The notes beneath the pieces are model-generated. The model saw only the letters and a program-made list of their open reading frames with translations, had not been told where the DNA came from and ran no database searches. A stretch of 31,389 nucleotides of DNA, taken from positions 1 through 31,389 of the forward strand of contig CBIFVZ010000046.1 in NCBI GenBank assembly GCA_966185765.1, in the 5' to 3' direction. A program made the translations under genes and the position numbers. This document shows positions 1 through 8,182 of the stretch, piece after piece (the stretch's first letter is position 1; every line of letters begins with the position of its first letter). The DNA comes from CBIFVZ01 sp966185765 (GTDB lineage: Bacteria; Pseudomonadota; Gammaproteobacteria; Enterobacterales; Enterobacteriaceae).

Positions 1-32
1 ACGATACGTTTTAATGTCCTTTGTTTGATCAT
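1..32 (-). CDS. lpxC: LpxC N-terminus (partial, cut by window edge)
   Basis: Only the first ten codons are present: ATG at 32-30 on the minus strand reads MIKQRTLKRI and then runs off the window. This matches the known LpxC N-terminus, and lpxC follows ftsZ in all enteric bacteria. LpxC is the zinc-dependent UDP-3-O-acyl-N-acetylglucosamine deacetylase that commits the cell to lipid A synthesis. No catalytic residues lie within the window, so identity rests on the N-terminal peptide and on position 102 bases after the ftsZ stop. Confidence 0.88.
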   Translation of the reverse strand, partial: MIKQRTLKRI

Positions 33-90
33 CGTATAATCTCGCCAAATTACTCATCCAGCCAATAGTGTACATCACCATCGGCGGGGC

Positions 91-120
91 AGTTTAGCAC
101 AAAGAGCGTAAAAAACCCAA
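91..120 (-). promoter_or_regulatory. Putative lpxC promoter
   Basis: Reading the minus strand, TTGGGT (120-115) is followed after 18 bases by TAAACT (96-91), with a TG dinucleotide one base upstream of the -10 (extended -10). It lies in the ftsZ-lpxC gap, about 60 bases before the lpxC start, where the E. coli lpxC promoter lies. Assigned by pattern only. Confidence 0.5.
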
Positions 121-134
121 CTTCCGGTTTATTC

Positions 135-1288
135 TTAGTCAGCCTGCTTGCGCAGGAAGGCCGGAATATCCAGATAATCTGGCTCTTTCGCCGTTTGAGT
201 GCTGTTATCGTTAACCACTTTTGCGACGGACTTCTGCTCCTGGCTAAGCGGTGTCATACCGTGCTGCTGGAACCTGTCCATGCCCTGCGGCTGAACCTGC
301 TGTTTATTCGTCACCAGCGTAATTTCCGGGCGTTTGTCCATGCCGATACCGGTTGCAACCACGGTCACACGCAGCTCGTCGTTCATGTCCGGGTCGAGGG
401 AAGTACCAATAACCACGGTAGCATTGTCAGAAGCAAACGCGCGGATGGTATTACCCACGGTTTCAAACTCATCCAGACGCAGGTCAAAGCCCGCGGTGAT
501 GTTAACCAGCACACCGCGCGCGCCAGAAAGATCGATATCTTCCAGCAGCGGGCTGGAAATTGCCATTTCTGCGGCTTCTTCTGCACGGTCTTCACCCTGC
601 GCCACGCCGGAACCCATCATCGCATAGCCCATTTCGGACATTACGGTGCGCACATCGGCAAAGTCAACGTTCATCAGACCCGGACGGGTAATCAGTTCGG
701 CAATACCCTGTACCGCACCTTTGAGCACGTCGTTTGCCGCGCCAAAGGCATCAAGCAGCGAAATACCGCGACCCAGCACTTTGAGCAACTTGTCATTCGG
801 GATAGTAATCAGGGAGTCCACGTGCTTGGACAGTTCGCTGATACCCTGCTCTGCGAAGGCCATACGCTTTTTGCCTTCGAAGTTAAATGGCTTGGTGACA
901 ACGGCAACAGTCAGGATGCCCAGGTCTTTGGCCACTTCCGCCACGACAGGTGCCGCACCCGTACCGGTGCCACCGCCCATACCTGCGGCGATAAACACCA
1001 TGTCCGCGCCTTCAAGTGCTGCGCGAAGCGCATCACGGTCTTCATCCGCAGCGTTACGGCCCACTTCCGGGTTAGCGCCTGCACCCAGCCCTTTGGTGAT
1101 GCAGTTACCAATCTGAATCGTCTGGCCAACCGCTGTTTTACGCAGCGCCTGAGCATCGGTATTCACCGCGAAGAACTCCACACCTTCGATGCGCTCACGC
1201 ACCATGTGCTCTACGGCGTTACCGCCGCCGCCACCGACGCCGATGACTTAATCACCGCGTCGTTGGTCAGTTCCATAGGTTCAAACAT
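135..1288 (-). CDS. ftsZ: FtsZ, tubulin-like division GTPase, with an apparent 1-base frameshift at codon 14
   Basis: FtsZ polymerises with GTP into the Z ring that recruits the divisome. The natural start is ATG at 1288-1286 (MFEPMELTNDAVIK), preceded by GGAGAG. The intact part starts in another frame and runs to the TAA at 137-135. It contains the signature MGGGTGTGAAP, the T7-loop segment NVDFADV and the C-terminal tail DIPAFLRKQAD that binds FtsA and ZipA. Codon 14, expected AAA, reads AA (plus-strand TT at 1248-1249), so the upstream frame ends at TAG after 25 codons. Restoring one A gives the normal N-terminus including the glycine loop GVGGGGGN. The gene is 1154 nt, and correction gives a 384-residue protein. 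As ftsZ is essential, a base-call error is the likeliest reason. The segment IGNCITKGL also differs from the IGSGITKGL I recall for E. coli. Confidence 0.93.
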
Positions 1289-1351
1289 AGTTTCTCTCCG
1301 TTTTGTGCCTGTCGCCTGAAACCGTTAATTTTCTACGGTCTCTTAAAAAAA

Positions 1352-2608
1352 TTAAAACTCTTTTCTCAGCCAACCGTTAATTCGCTTAACCCACGAGCCA
1401 ACCGAGGCCCGCTTTTCCACTTCTGCTTCACCACTGAGATGGGATTCTTTCCCATAGTGCAGCAGACCTACTGCCGTCGAGTAGTACGGTTCCTGGGCAT
1501 AGTCAGTCAGCCCGGTGATATTCAACGGCTGTCCAATACGAACCTGCGTGTGGAACACGCGCTGCGCACAGGCCGCCAGACCTTCAATTTGCGCAGCGCC
1601 GCCAGTCAGCACAATGCCTGCTGCAAGATGATGTTTCACACCTTGCTGGCGCAGTTGCTCCTGCAGTTGCAAAATCTCTTCGTTCACTAGGTTGAGCAGC
1701 TCGGTATAGCGCGGCTCAATGACCTCAGCAAGCGTCTGGCGTTGAAGACTGCGCGGTGGACGCCCCCCCACACTGGGTACTTCAACGCTTTCATCTTTAC
1801 CGACAAGCGACCCAAGCGCACAGCCGTGGCGCACTTTAATTGCCTCTGCATCGCTTGGCGGCGTGCCAAAAGCGTAAGCAATATCGCTGGTCACAACGTT
1901 ACCCGCATAAGGGATAACTTTGGTGTGGCGCAGCGCGCCGCCTGTATAGACGGCAATATCCATTGTACCACCACCGATATCAACAACGCAGACACCCAGC
2001 TCACGTTCATCTTCGGTTAGCACCGAATAACTCGCTGCAAGACCGGCGAAAATGAGTTGGTCAACTTTTAATCCGCATCGTTCAACGGCTTTAACGATGT
2101 TTTTTGCCATATCGTTATGGCATGTGATCAGGTGCACTTTCGCCTGCATGCGAACGCCGGACAGTCCTACCGGATTTTTAATACCTTCCTGATAATCGAT
2201 CGCGTATTCCTGCGGTATAACATGAAGGACGCGGTGCTCGTCACGTACACGCACTGATTTCGCGGTGTGGACGACATTTTCAACGTCTTCCTGCGTCACT
2301 TCTTCTTCAGAAATGGGCACCATCCCAATTTCATTCTGGCAACTGATATGTTTGCCGGACAGTGCCAGATAAACCGAAGAGATCTGGCAGTCGGCCATCA
2401 GTTCAGCCTGATCGATAGCACGCTGTACGCATTTCACTACCGATTCCAGATCGTTAACGCCACCTTTATCCATGCCACGCGACGGGCAACTACCCACGCC
2501 AATAATATTCACGATACCGTCGGGCAGAATTTCCCCTACCAAAGCGGCCACTTTCGCTGTGCCGATCTCCAGTCCTACTACCAGTTTTCTGTCCGTCGAT
2601 TTGATCAT
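1352..2608 (-). CDS. ftsA: FtsA, actin-like membrane tether of the Z ring
   Basis: FtsA is an actin/Hsp70-fold ATPase that anchors FtsZ to the inner membrane and triggers later divisome steps. Phosphate-binding motifs GLEIGTAKVAAL (about residues 13-24) and VDIGGGTMDIAVY (about 210) are clear, as is the adenosine motif LTGGAAQIEG (about 335). The C-terminus, SVGSWVKRINGWLRKEF, is the amphipathic membrane-targeting helix. The protein has 418 residues; E. coli FtsA has 420, and the difference is a short gap before this helix. The start ATG overlaps the ftsQ stop in an ATGA, so translation is probably coupled. A 63-base gap with a good GGAGAG ribosome site follows before ftsZ. Confidence 0.98.
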   Translation of the reverse strand: MIKSTDRKLVVGLEIGTAKVAALVGEILPDGIVNIIGVGSCPSRGMDKGGVNDLESVVKCVQRAIDQAELMADCQISSVYLALSGKHISCQNEIGMVPISEEEVTQEDVENVVHTAKSVRVRDEHRVLHVIPQEYAIDYQEGIKNPVGLSGVRMQAKVHLITCHNDMAKNIVKAVERCGLKVDQLIFAGLAASYSVLTEDERELGVCVVDIGGGTMDIAVYTGGALRHTKVIPYAGNVVTSDIAYAFGTPPSDAEAIKVRHGCALGSLVGKDESVEVPSVGGRPPRSLQRQTLAEVIEPRYTELLNLVNEEILQLQEQLRQQGVKHHLAAGIVLTGGAAQIEGLAACAQRVFHTQVRIGQPLNITGLTDYAQEPYYSTAVGLLHYGKESHLSGEAEVEKRASVGSWVKRINGWLRKEF

Positions 2609-3432
2609 CGTTGCTCTGCCTGTGCCTGATTCTGTTGCTGATTAAGATCCTCAACGGGGGCCGGAGCCCAACCTACCGCAGCGCCTGAGTCATAGCGCAG
2701 GTCGACGTAGCTGATAACTTTACCGTCGGTCTGCGCCTGCTGTTGCAAAACCGGATAGAGTTCCACAAAGCGATTCAGACGTTTCATCGTATCGCCGCGC
2801 CCGAGGTTGAGCTTAATATCATTATTAAGCGTGAGTACCCAGGAACGGCGTGCGGTCATTGCCGCTTCTTTCAGCGTGAACCGGCTTTTTGCCAGCACTT
2901 CGCCCATCGTTCTGTACCCTTCCAGTACTTCTTTCTCGCTACCTTCCGGGCCATAAAGCATTGGCAGGACTTGCCTGCGGGTACGAGCGGCAGGCACGCT
3001 AAAGGAATTTCCTTCACTGTCTACCATATGCTGGTCATTCCAGCGCGCCAGCGGAACATATTCAACCAGATGAATCTTCAATTCGTCCGGCCATTGCTTT
3101 CTGACGCTCGCCTGCTTGATCCAGGGCAGACGTTCAATTTGTTGTTGTATGACGTTCACATCCTGCGTCATAAAGGTCCCCGGTGCTCCCAGGGCCAGAA
3201 TTGACTGGCGGATATCGTCATTACGTGTGTAATGACGCTCGCCGGTCAGCACCAGCTTTGACAGCGGAAGACGCTGCGCATCTTCCATCCAGCTCACTAC
3301 CATCAGCGTGCCGACCAAAACGGTCATCACCACGGCTAACAGGAAAATAATGCCTGCCAGACGCGTGCCGTTACTACGACGCGGGGAGTTTTCCTCCTCG
3401 CGGGAGCGAACGTTCAGGGCCGCCTGAGACAT
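2605..3432 (-). CDS. ftsQ: FtsQ, divisome POTRA-domain protein
   Basis: FtsQ is a bitopic inner membrane protein that, with FtsL and FtsB, links early cytoplasmic and late periplasmic division proteins. A charged N-terminal stretch of about 30 residues precedes one transmembrane segment (LAGIIFLLAVVMTVLVGTLM). The periplasmic POTRA domain follows, with the conserved LPLSKLVLTGERHYT segment and the later NDIKLNLGRGDTMKRL. I chose ATG at 3432 (MSQAALNVRSR), giving 275 residues against 276 in E. coli. An upstream in-frame start at 3462 adds ten residues lying within ddlB and is less likely. Only one base separates this ATG from the ddlB stop, and there is little Shine-Dalgarno, which suggests translational coupling. 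Confidence 0.96.
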   Translation of the reverse strand: MSQAALNVRSREEENSPRRSNGTRLAGIIFLLAVVMTVLVGTLMVVSWMEDAQRLPLSKLVLTGERHYTRNDDIRQSILALGAPGTFMTQDVNVIQQQIERLPWIKQASVRKQWPDELKIHLVEYVPLARWNDQHMVDSEGNSFSVPAARTRRQVLPMLYGPEGSEKEVLEGYRTMGEVLAKSRFTLKEAAMTARRSWVLTLNNDIKLNLGRGDTMKRLNRFVELYPVLQQQAQTDGKVISYVDLRYDSGAAVGWAPAPVEDLNQQQNQAQAEQR

Positions 3433-3433
3433 A

Positions 3434-4345
3434 TCAGTCTGCCAGCTCCAGAATGCGTACAACCAGCTGCGAGAAGCTCATTCCCGCCTGACGCGCCGCC
3501 ATAGGCACCAGACTATGACTGGTCATGCCTGGTGCTGTATTCACCTCAAGCAGATAAAACTCACCATCGCTGTCTTGCATTACATCCACTCGCCCCCAGC
3601 CGCTACAGCCGAGCACCTGCCATGCTTTGCGCGCCAGCGCCGCCAGCGCCGCTTCTTTTTCGTCACTCAACCCCGCCGGGCAAAAATACTGTGTGTCGTC
3701 TGAGAGGTACTTAGCCTCATAGTCATAAAACACACCTGCAGGCTGGATGCGAATAGAAGGCAGAATGTCATCGCCCAGTACTGCAACAGTAAACTCCGGG
3801 CCACTCATCCATTTTTCCACCAGCACTTCATCATCATGCTTAAATGCCAGCTCAAGCGCTTCGGCAAGTTTGTCCTCCGTGTCGACTTTAGACATCCCGA
3901 CGCTTGAACCTTCACGGCTTGGCTTAACGATAACCGGCATACCGAGTGCGGCAATTTGTATTGCCGCTTCTGCGCTAAAGCCCTCGCGGCTGTTAAGAGC
4001 CACAGAATTCGCCACCGGCAGTCCTGCGCCCTGCCATAGCAGCTTGGTACGCATCTTGTCCATCGTAATAGCCGAAGCCATTACGCCGCTTCCGGTGTAC
4101 GGCAGGCCCTGATATTCGAGCATTGCCTGCATCGTGCCATCTTCACCACCGCGCCCGTGTAGCGCGATAAAGACTTTGTCGTAGCCTTCTTCTTTGAGCG
4201 CTGTTACCGGCGTCTCACGCGGGTCAACGGCATAAGCCTCTACACCCGCTTCTCTTAGCCCTGCCAGTACTGCGCTGCCGGACTGAAGAGAGACCTCACG
4301 CTCAGCGGAAGAACCGCCCAGCAGGACCGCAACTTTATCAGTCAT
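3434..4345 (-). CDS. ddlB: D-alanine--D-alanine ligase B
   Basis: DdlB is an ATP-grasp enzyme joining two D-alanines, the dipeptide later added by MurF. Visible motifs are HGRGGEDGTMQ (about residue 63), VKPSREGSSVGMSK for nucleotide binding (about 145), DYEAKYLSDDTQYFCPA in the omega loop, and EVNTAPGMTSHSLVP with the magnesium-binding Glu and Asn near the C-terminus. Start ATG at 4345 (MTDKVAVLLGG) overlaps the end of murC by eight bases and has GGAAGG upstream. The resulting 303 residues compare with 306 in E. coli. A longer in-frame reading from 4423 would lie inside murC and is rejected. Confidence 0.97.
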   Translation of the reverse strand: MTDKVAVLLGGSSAEREVSLQSGSAVLAGLREAGVEAYAVDPRETPVTALKEEGYDKVFIALHGRGGEDGTMQAMLEYQGLPYTGSGVMASAITMDKMRTKLLWQGAGLPVANSVALNSREGFSAEAAIQIAALGMPVIVKPSREGSSVGMSKVDTEDKLAEALELAFKHDDEVLVEKWMSGPEFTVAVLGDDILPSIRIQPAGVFYDYEAKYLSDDTQYFCPAGLSDEKEAALAALARKAWQVLGCSGWGRVDVMQDSDGEFYLLEVNTAPGMTSHSLVPMAARQAGMSFSQLVVRILELAD

Positions 4346-5813
4346 TCTGGCCTTCCTCTTGAGTTTGAGGCTGCAATTTAATTTCAGCCAGTTTTTTTGC
4401 AATTTTACCGACGTTACCGGCACCTTGAACGAGGATCAGATCATTTCCGGTTAGCACAGGCGCCAGGATCCCGGCGATTGCGTCAGCGTCTGGAACCAGG
4501 ATCGGATCGACTTTCCCGCGCCCACGGATGGTGCGGCACAGTGAACGGCTATCCGCGCCCGGGATCGCCGCTTCACCAGCGGAATACACATCCAGCATGA
4601 GCAGTGCATCAACCTGCGTCAGCACGTTGGCAAAATCATCATAAAGATCGCGCGTGCGCGTATAACGATGCGGCTGGAAGATCATGACCAGGTTTTTATC
4701 CGGCCAGCCCGCGCGCGCCGCTTTGATAGTTGCATCGACTTCCGTTGGGTGATGACCATAATCATCCACCAGCATGGCGCTACCACATTTGCCATTGACC
4801 GGCTCCAACGGATATTCACCCAGGAAGTCAAAGCGGCGACCGGTGCCCTGGAAACCTTCCAGTGCACGCAGGATCGCCGCATCATCAATGTTCTCTTCAG
4901 TGGCAACCGCCACCGCCGCCGCCGCATTCAGGGCGTTGTGTCGCCCCGGCGCATTCAGTTGAACATGCAGCTCCGGCTTATCCTGACGCACCAGCGTGAA
5001 GAAGCTCTGCGCGCCGGTCTGACGGTAATTTTCTATACGTACGTCAGCGTCTTCGCTAAAGCCGTAGGTAGTAATCTGGCGGCCCACGCGCGGCAGCAGT
5101 TCACGAATCACATCGTCGTCCACACACATCACTGCACGTCCATAAAAGGGCAGGTTGTGCAGGAAGTTAATAAACGTCTGCTTCAGGTTTTCGAAGTCGC
5201 CCTGGTAGGTATCCATATGGTCGGCTTCGATATTAGTCACAATAGCGACCATTGGCTGCAAGTGCAGGAATGATGCGTCGCTTTCGTCCGCTTCAGCTAT
5301 CAGATAACGGCTGTGACCCAGGCGCGCATGCGTGCCAGCAGACTTCACCAGTCCGCCGTTAACGAACGTCGGATCCAGCCCGGCTTCAGCGTAAATGCTC
5401 GACACCATCGCTGTGGTCGTCGTTTTACCGTGCGTACCAGCAATGGCAATGCCATAGCGAAAGCGCATCAACTCCGCCAGCATCTCAGCACGGCGGATGA
5501 CCGGAATGCGCAGCTCATGAGCGGCGACGATTTCCGGGTTGTCCTGTGTAATCGCGCTGGAAACCACGACCACGCTTGCATCACGTACGTTTTCTGGGCG
5601 ATGGTTGAAATAAATAGTGGCACCAAGCTGCGACAACTGTTGCGTAACCGGGTTTGGGGCCAGATCGGAACCGCTTATCTGATAACCCTCATTTGCAAGC
5701 ACCTCGGCAATGCCGCCCATGCCGGCCCCGCCTATGCCCACAAAATGGATGTGCCGGACGCGACGCATCTCGGGCACGATTGAACGCAGTTTCGCCAGTT
5801 GTTGAGTATTCAT
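4338..5813 (-). CDS. murC: UDP-N-acetylmuramate--L-alanine ligase
   Basis: MurC adds L-alanine to UDP-MurNAc, the first amino acid of the stem peptide. The N-terminal Rossmann-like motif HFVGIGGAGMGGIAEVL (about residue 22), the ATP P-loop GTHGKTTTTAMV (about 121), EADESDASF and the NIEADHMDTY segment are all present, with the C-terminal DDYGHHPTEV motif. The start at 5813 (MNTQQLAKLRS) gives 491 residues, the E. coli length, with AGG six bases upstream. A longer in-frame reading from 5876 reads through the murG-murC gap and is not conserved in type. It is the only mur gene here with a sizeable upstream gap (69 bases). It overlaps ddlB by eight bases. Confidence 0.98.
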   Translation of the reverse strand: MNTQQLAKLRSIVPEMRRVRHIHFVGIGGAGMGGIAEVLANEGYQISGSDLAPNPVTQQLSQLGATIYFNHRPENVRDASVVVVSSAITQDNPEIVAAHELRIPVIRRAEMLAELMRFRYGIAIAGTHGKTTTTAMVSSIYAEAGLDPTFVNGGLVKSAGTHARLGHSRYLIAEADESDASFLHLQPMVAIVTNIEADHMDTYQGDFENLKQTFINFLHNLPFYGRAVMCVDDDVIRELLPRVGRQITTYGFSEDADVRIENYRQTGAQSFFTLVRQDKPELHVQLNAPGRHNALNAAAAVAVATEENIDDAAILRALEGFQGTGRRFDFLGEYPLEPVNGKCGSAMLVDDYGHHPTEVDATIKAARAGWPDKNLVMIFQPHRYTRTRDLYDDFANVLTQVDALLMLDVYSAGEAAIPGADSRSLCRTIRGRGKVDPILVPDADAIAGILAPVLTGNDLILVQGAGNVGKIAKKLAEIKLQPQTQEEGQND

Positions 5814-5822
5814 CTTTAACCT

Positions 5823-5874
5823 GCGGCGCAACGCCGCCTTAACCTCTGATTGCCAAAGAGCGCAAATGGCGCTC
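5823..5874 (-). other. Two hairpins in the murG-murC gap
   Basis: In the 69-base gap, minus-strand GAGCGC-CATTT-GCGCTC (5874-5858) is followed by TTT, resembling a weak terminator after murG. A second hairpin, GCGGCG-TTG-CGCCGC (5837-5823), ends just before the AGG of the murC ribosome site. They could reduce read-through or modulate murC translation; no function is shown. Confidence 0.5.
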
Positions 5875-5882
5875 ATAAAAAT

Positions 5883-6941
5883 TTATGCTTTTGCGGCTTC
5901 ACTGACAGCGCGGGCGACACGTTCGGTCGCATCCGGTATAGCCGTATTTCGCGCACGCTGTGCCATGTCCAGAAGCGTCAGACGATCCCAGCTTTGGAGC
6001 GTCTGCGCCACGGCGTCTGCCGTAAACTGGGGCTGCTCAAGGATTTTTGCCGCACCGGCTTTCTCCAGCGGCAGCGCATTCCAGTACTGTTGCCTGTCTT
6101 TATGCTGAAATGGGACAAAAATCGCAGGCAAACCTGCCGCCGCGATTTCACTTACCGTCAGCGCGCCTGAACGGCACACCACCACATCAGCCCAGCTCCA
6201 GGCTGCAGCCATATCGTCAATAAACTCGGTAATTTTGTGATGCGGCTGGCCGACTGCCGCATAGGCTTCCTGCACGCTTTGCTGGGCGCCTTTGCCGGTC
6301 TGATGCCAGATAATCACGCGTTCGCCAAGGCGCTCGGCCACCTGTGGCATCGTCTGATTAAGCACGCGCGCGCCCTGGGAACCGCCAACCACCAGCACAT
6401 GCACCGGACCTTCACGCCCCGCCAGACGTTGCTCTGGCAAGGGTAGCGCCAGCACATCTGCACGAACCGGATTACCAACGACGTCTGCATTCGGGAATGC
6501 GCCCGGAAAAGCCTGCATGACCTTCGTGGCGATTTTTGCCAGCCATTTATTGGTCAATCCGGCGATCCCGTTTTGCTCATGCAGCACTACCGGAATACCC
6601 AACGACCACGCAGCCAGGCCGCCAGGGCCAGAGACATACCCACCCATACCCAGCACTACGTCAGGTTTAAAGCGCTTCATGATGGCGCGCGCCTGGCGCC
6701 AGGCATTAAAAATACGTACAGGTGCCAGCAATAGCGCTTTTACGCCTTTGCCACGCAGGCCAGAAATGCGAATAAAGTCGATGTCGATTCCATGTTTAGG
6801 AACCAAATCTGCTTCCATACGGTCGGCAGTACCCAGCCAGCGTACCTGCCATCCCTGCGCCATTAAATGGTGTGCAACGGCAAGCCCCGGGAAGACGTGT
6901 CCTCCGGTTCCCCCTGCCATCACCATTAATCGCTTCGTCAT
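5883..6941 (-). CDS. murG: MurG, lipid II synthase (GlcNAc transferase)
   Basis: MurG is a peripheral inner membrane GT-B glycosyltransferase that adds GlcNAc from UDP-GlcNAc to lipid I, producing lipid II. Glycine-rich loops MAGGTGGHVFPGLAVA (about residues 8-23) and GMGGYVSGPGG (about 98), the C-domain loop VVGGSQGARVLN (about 185) and the UDP-sugar site RSGALTVSEIAAAGLPAIFVPF with QHKDRQQYWNA (about 258-290) are all visible. At 352 residues it is slightly shorter than E. coli MurG (355), mostly at the extreme N-terminus. Its ATG overlaps the ftsW stop as ATGA, so coupling with ftsW is expected. Confidence 0.98.
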   Translation of the reverse strand: MTKRLMVMAGGTGGHVFPGLAVAHHLMAQGWQVRWLGTADRMEADLVPKHGIDIDFIRISGLRGKGVKALLLAPVRIFNAWRQARAIMKRFKPDVVLGMGGYVSGPGGLAAWSLGIPVVLHEQNGIAGLTNKWLAKIATKVMQAFPGAFPNADVVGNPVRADVLALPLPEQRLAGREGPVHVLVVGGSQGARVLNQTMPQVAERLGERVIIWHQTGKGAQQSVQEAYAAVGQPHHKITEFIDDMAAAWSWADVVVCRSGALTVSEIAAAGLPAIFVPFQHKDRQQYWNALPLEKAGAAKILEQPQFTADAVAQTLQSWDRLTLLDMAQRARNTAIPDATERVARAVSEAAKA

Positions 6942-8182
6942 CGTACGCCCCTTGTAAACGCCTGCGCTTTTGCCAGGCGCGTTTCATAATCTATGCGCAG
7001 CAGCATCATGATGGCCGTCGACATAATCAACAGACTCGAACCGCCGTAACTGATTAACGGCAGCGTCAGACCTTTGGTGGGCAACATGCCTGCGGCGGCG
7101 CCAACATTTACCAGCGCCTGGAAACTGAACCAGATACCGATAGAACAGGATAAAAAACCAGCGAAACGCTGGTCCATTTCCAGCGCACGACGCCCTATCG
7201 ACATAGCGCGAAAAGCGACGAAGAATACCATTAAAAGCGCCAGTACCACACCGATATATCCTAGTTCTTCCCCAATAATGGAGAAGATGAAGTCGGTATG
7301 TGCTTCCGGCAGATATTCCAGTTTTTGAACTGAATTCCCCAGTCCCTGGCCCCAGAATTCACCACGCCCAAATGCCATCAGCGACTGGGTGAGCTGATAA
7401 CCGCTGCCAAATGGATCTTCCCAGGGGTTCCAGAAAGAGGTTACGCGACGCATACGGTATGGCTCGGCCAGAATCAACAATGCAACCGCAGAAAGCCCCA
7501 TACCGATAATTGCCAGAAACTGCCACAACTTAGCACCGGCCAGAAACAGCATCGCCAGCGTGGTCACAAACAGTACTACCACCGTACCAAGGTCCGGCTG
7601 CGCCAGCAGCAACACAGCCAGTACCAGAATCACGCCCATTGGCTTAAGAAAGCCACGGATGTTGTTGCGCACTTCGTCTACCTTGCGCACCAGATAGTTC
7701 GCGAGGTAGCAAAACAGCGCCAGCTTGGTAAATTCGGCAGGCTGAATACGCAGCGGGCCAAGGGAGATCCAACGCGATGCCCCGTTAACTGAGTTACCCA
7801 CCACCAGCACGATCATCAGCATGACGATCGCGGCGATCAGCATCGGTGCGCTATAGCGCTGCCAGAAATCCATTGGCAAACGCAGTGTGATCATCGCCAG
7901 TGCAAACGCCAGCAGGATGTAAAAACCGTCGCGCTTGGCAAACAGGAAAGGATCGTTTGCCAGACGCTGGCCCACTGGCATGGATGCCGAGGTCACCATA
8001 ATAAAACCAATTGCCGCCAGTCCAAACGTAAGCCATAGCAGAGTCCTGTCGTAGAGCACCATGCTGCTGTCGTCGGCCTCTCGCGAACCCATCACCCAGC
8101 CTCGCAGGCGCACAAACAGCCATACCAGGATCCCGGTTCCTGGTATACGCGGTACGCTCAGGCGTGGCAGAGAAAAACGCAT
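6938..8182 (-). CDS. ftsW: FtsW, SEDS septal peptidoglycan glycosyltransferase
   Basis: FtsW is a polytopic SEDS protein that polymerises glycan strands at the septum in complex with the transpeptidase FtsI. The 414 residues match E. coli FtsW in length. After a cytoplasmic N-terminus come about ten hydrophobic segments. Conserved SEDS stretches include GASRWISLGPLRIQPAE, LLAQPDLGTVVV, EYLPEAHTDFIFSIIGEELG (with the catalytic-site Asp) and LPLISYGGSS near the C-terminus. The start codon shares one base with the murD stop (TGATG). The neighbouring murG makes its lipid II substrate. Confidence 0.98.
   Translation of the reverse strand: MRFSLPRLSVPRIPGTGILVWLFVRLRGWVMGSREADDSSMVLYDRTLLWLTFGLAAIGFIMVTSASMPVGQRLANDPFLFAKRDGFYILLAFALAMITLRLPMDFWQRYSAPMLIAAIVMLMIVLVVGNSVNGASRWISLGPLRIQPAEFTKLALFCYLANYLVRKVDEVRNNIRGFLKPMGVILVLAVLLLAQPDLGTVVVLFVTTLAMLFLAGAKLWQFLAIIGMGLSAVALLILAEPYRMRRVTSFWNPWEDPFGSGYQLTQSLMAFGRGEFWGQGLGNSVQKLEYLPEAHTDFIFSIIGEELGYIGVVLALLMVFFVAFRAMSIGRRALEMDQRFAGFLSCSIGIWFSFQALVNVGAAAGMLPTKGLTLPLISYGGSSLLIMSTAIMMLLRIDYETRLAKAQAFTRGVR

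Noticed and set aside
195..1319. A 374-codon open frame on the plus strand opposite ftsZ
   Set aside because: It is the antisense shadow of a highly conserved gene; the translation is rich in His, Cys and Thr with no family resemblance and no ribosome site.
5814..5876. N-terminal extension of murC by 21 codons
   Set aside because: It is read from the hairpins in the murG-murC gap and is not part of the MurC family; the start at 5813 gives the exact E. coli length.
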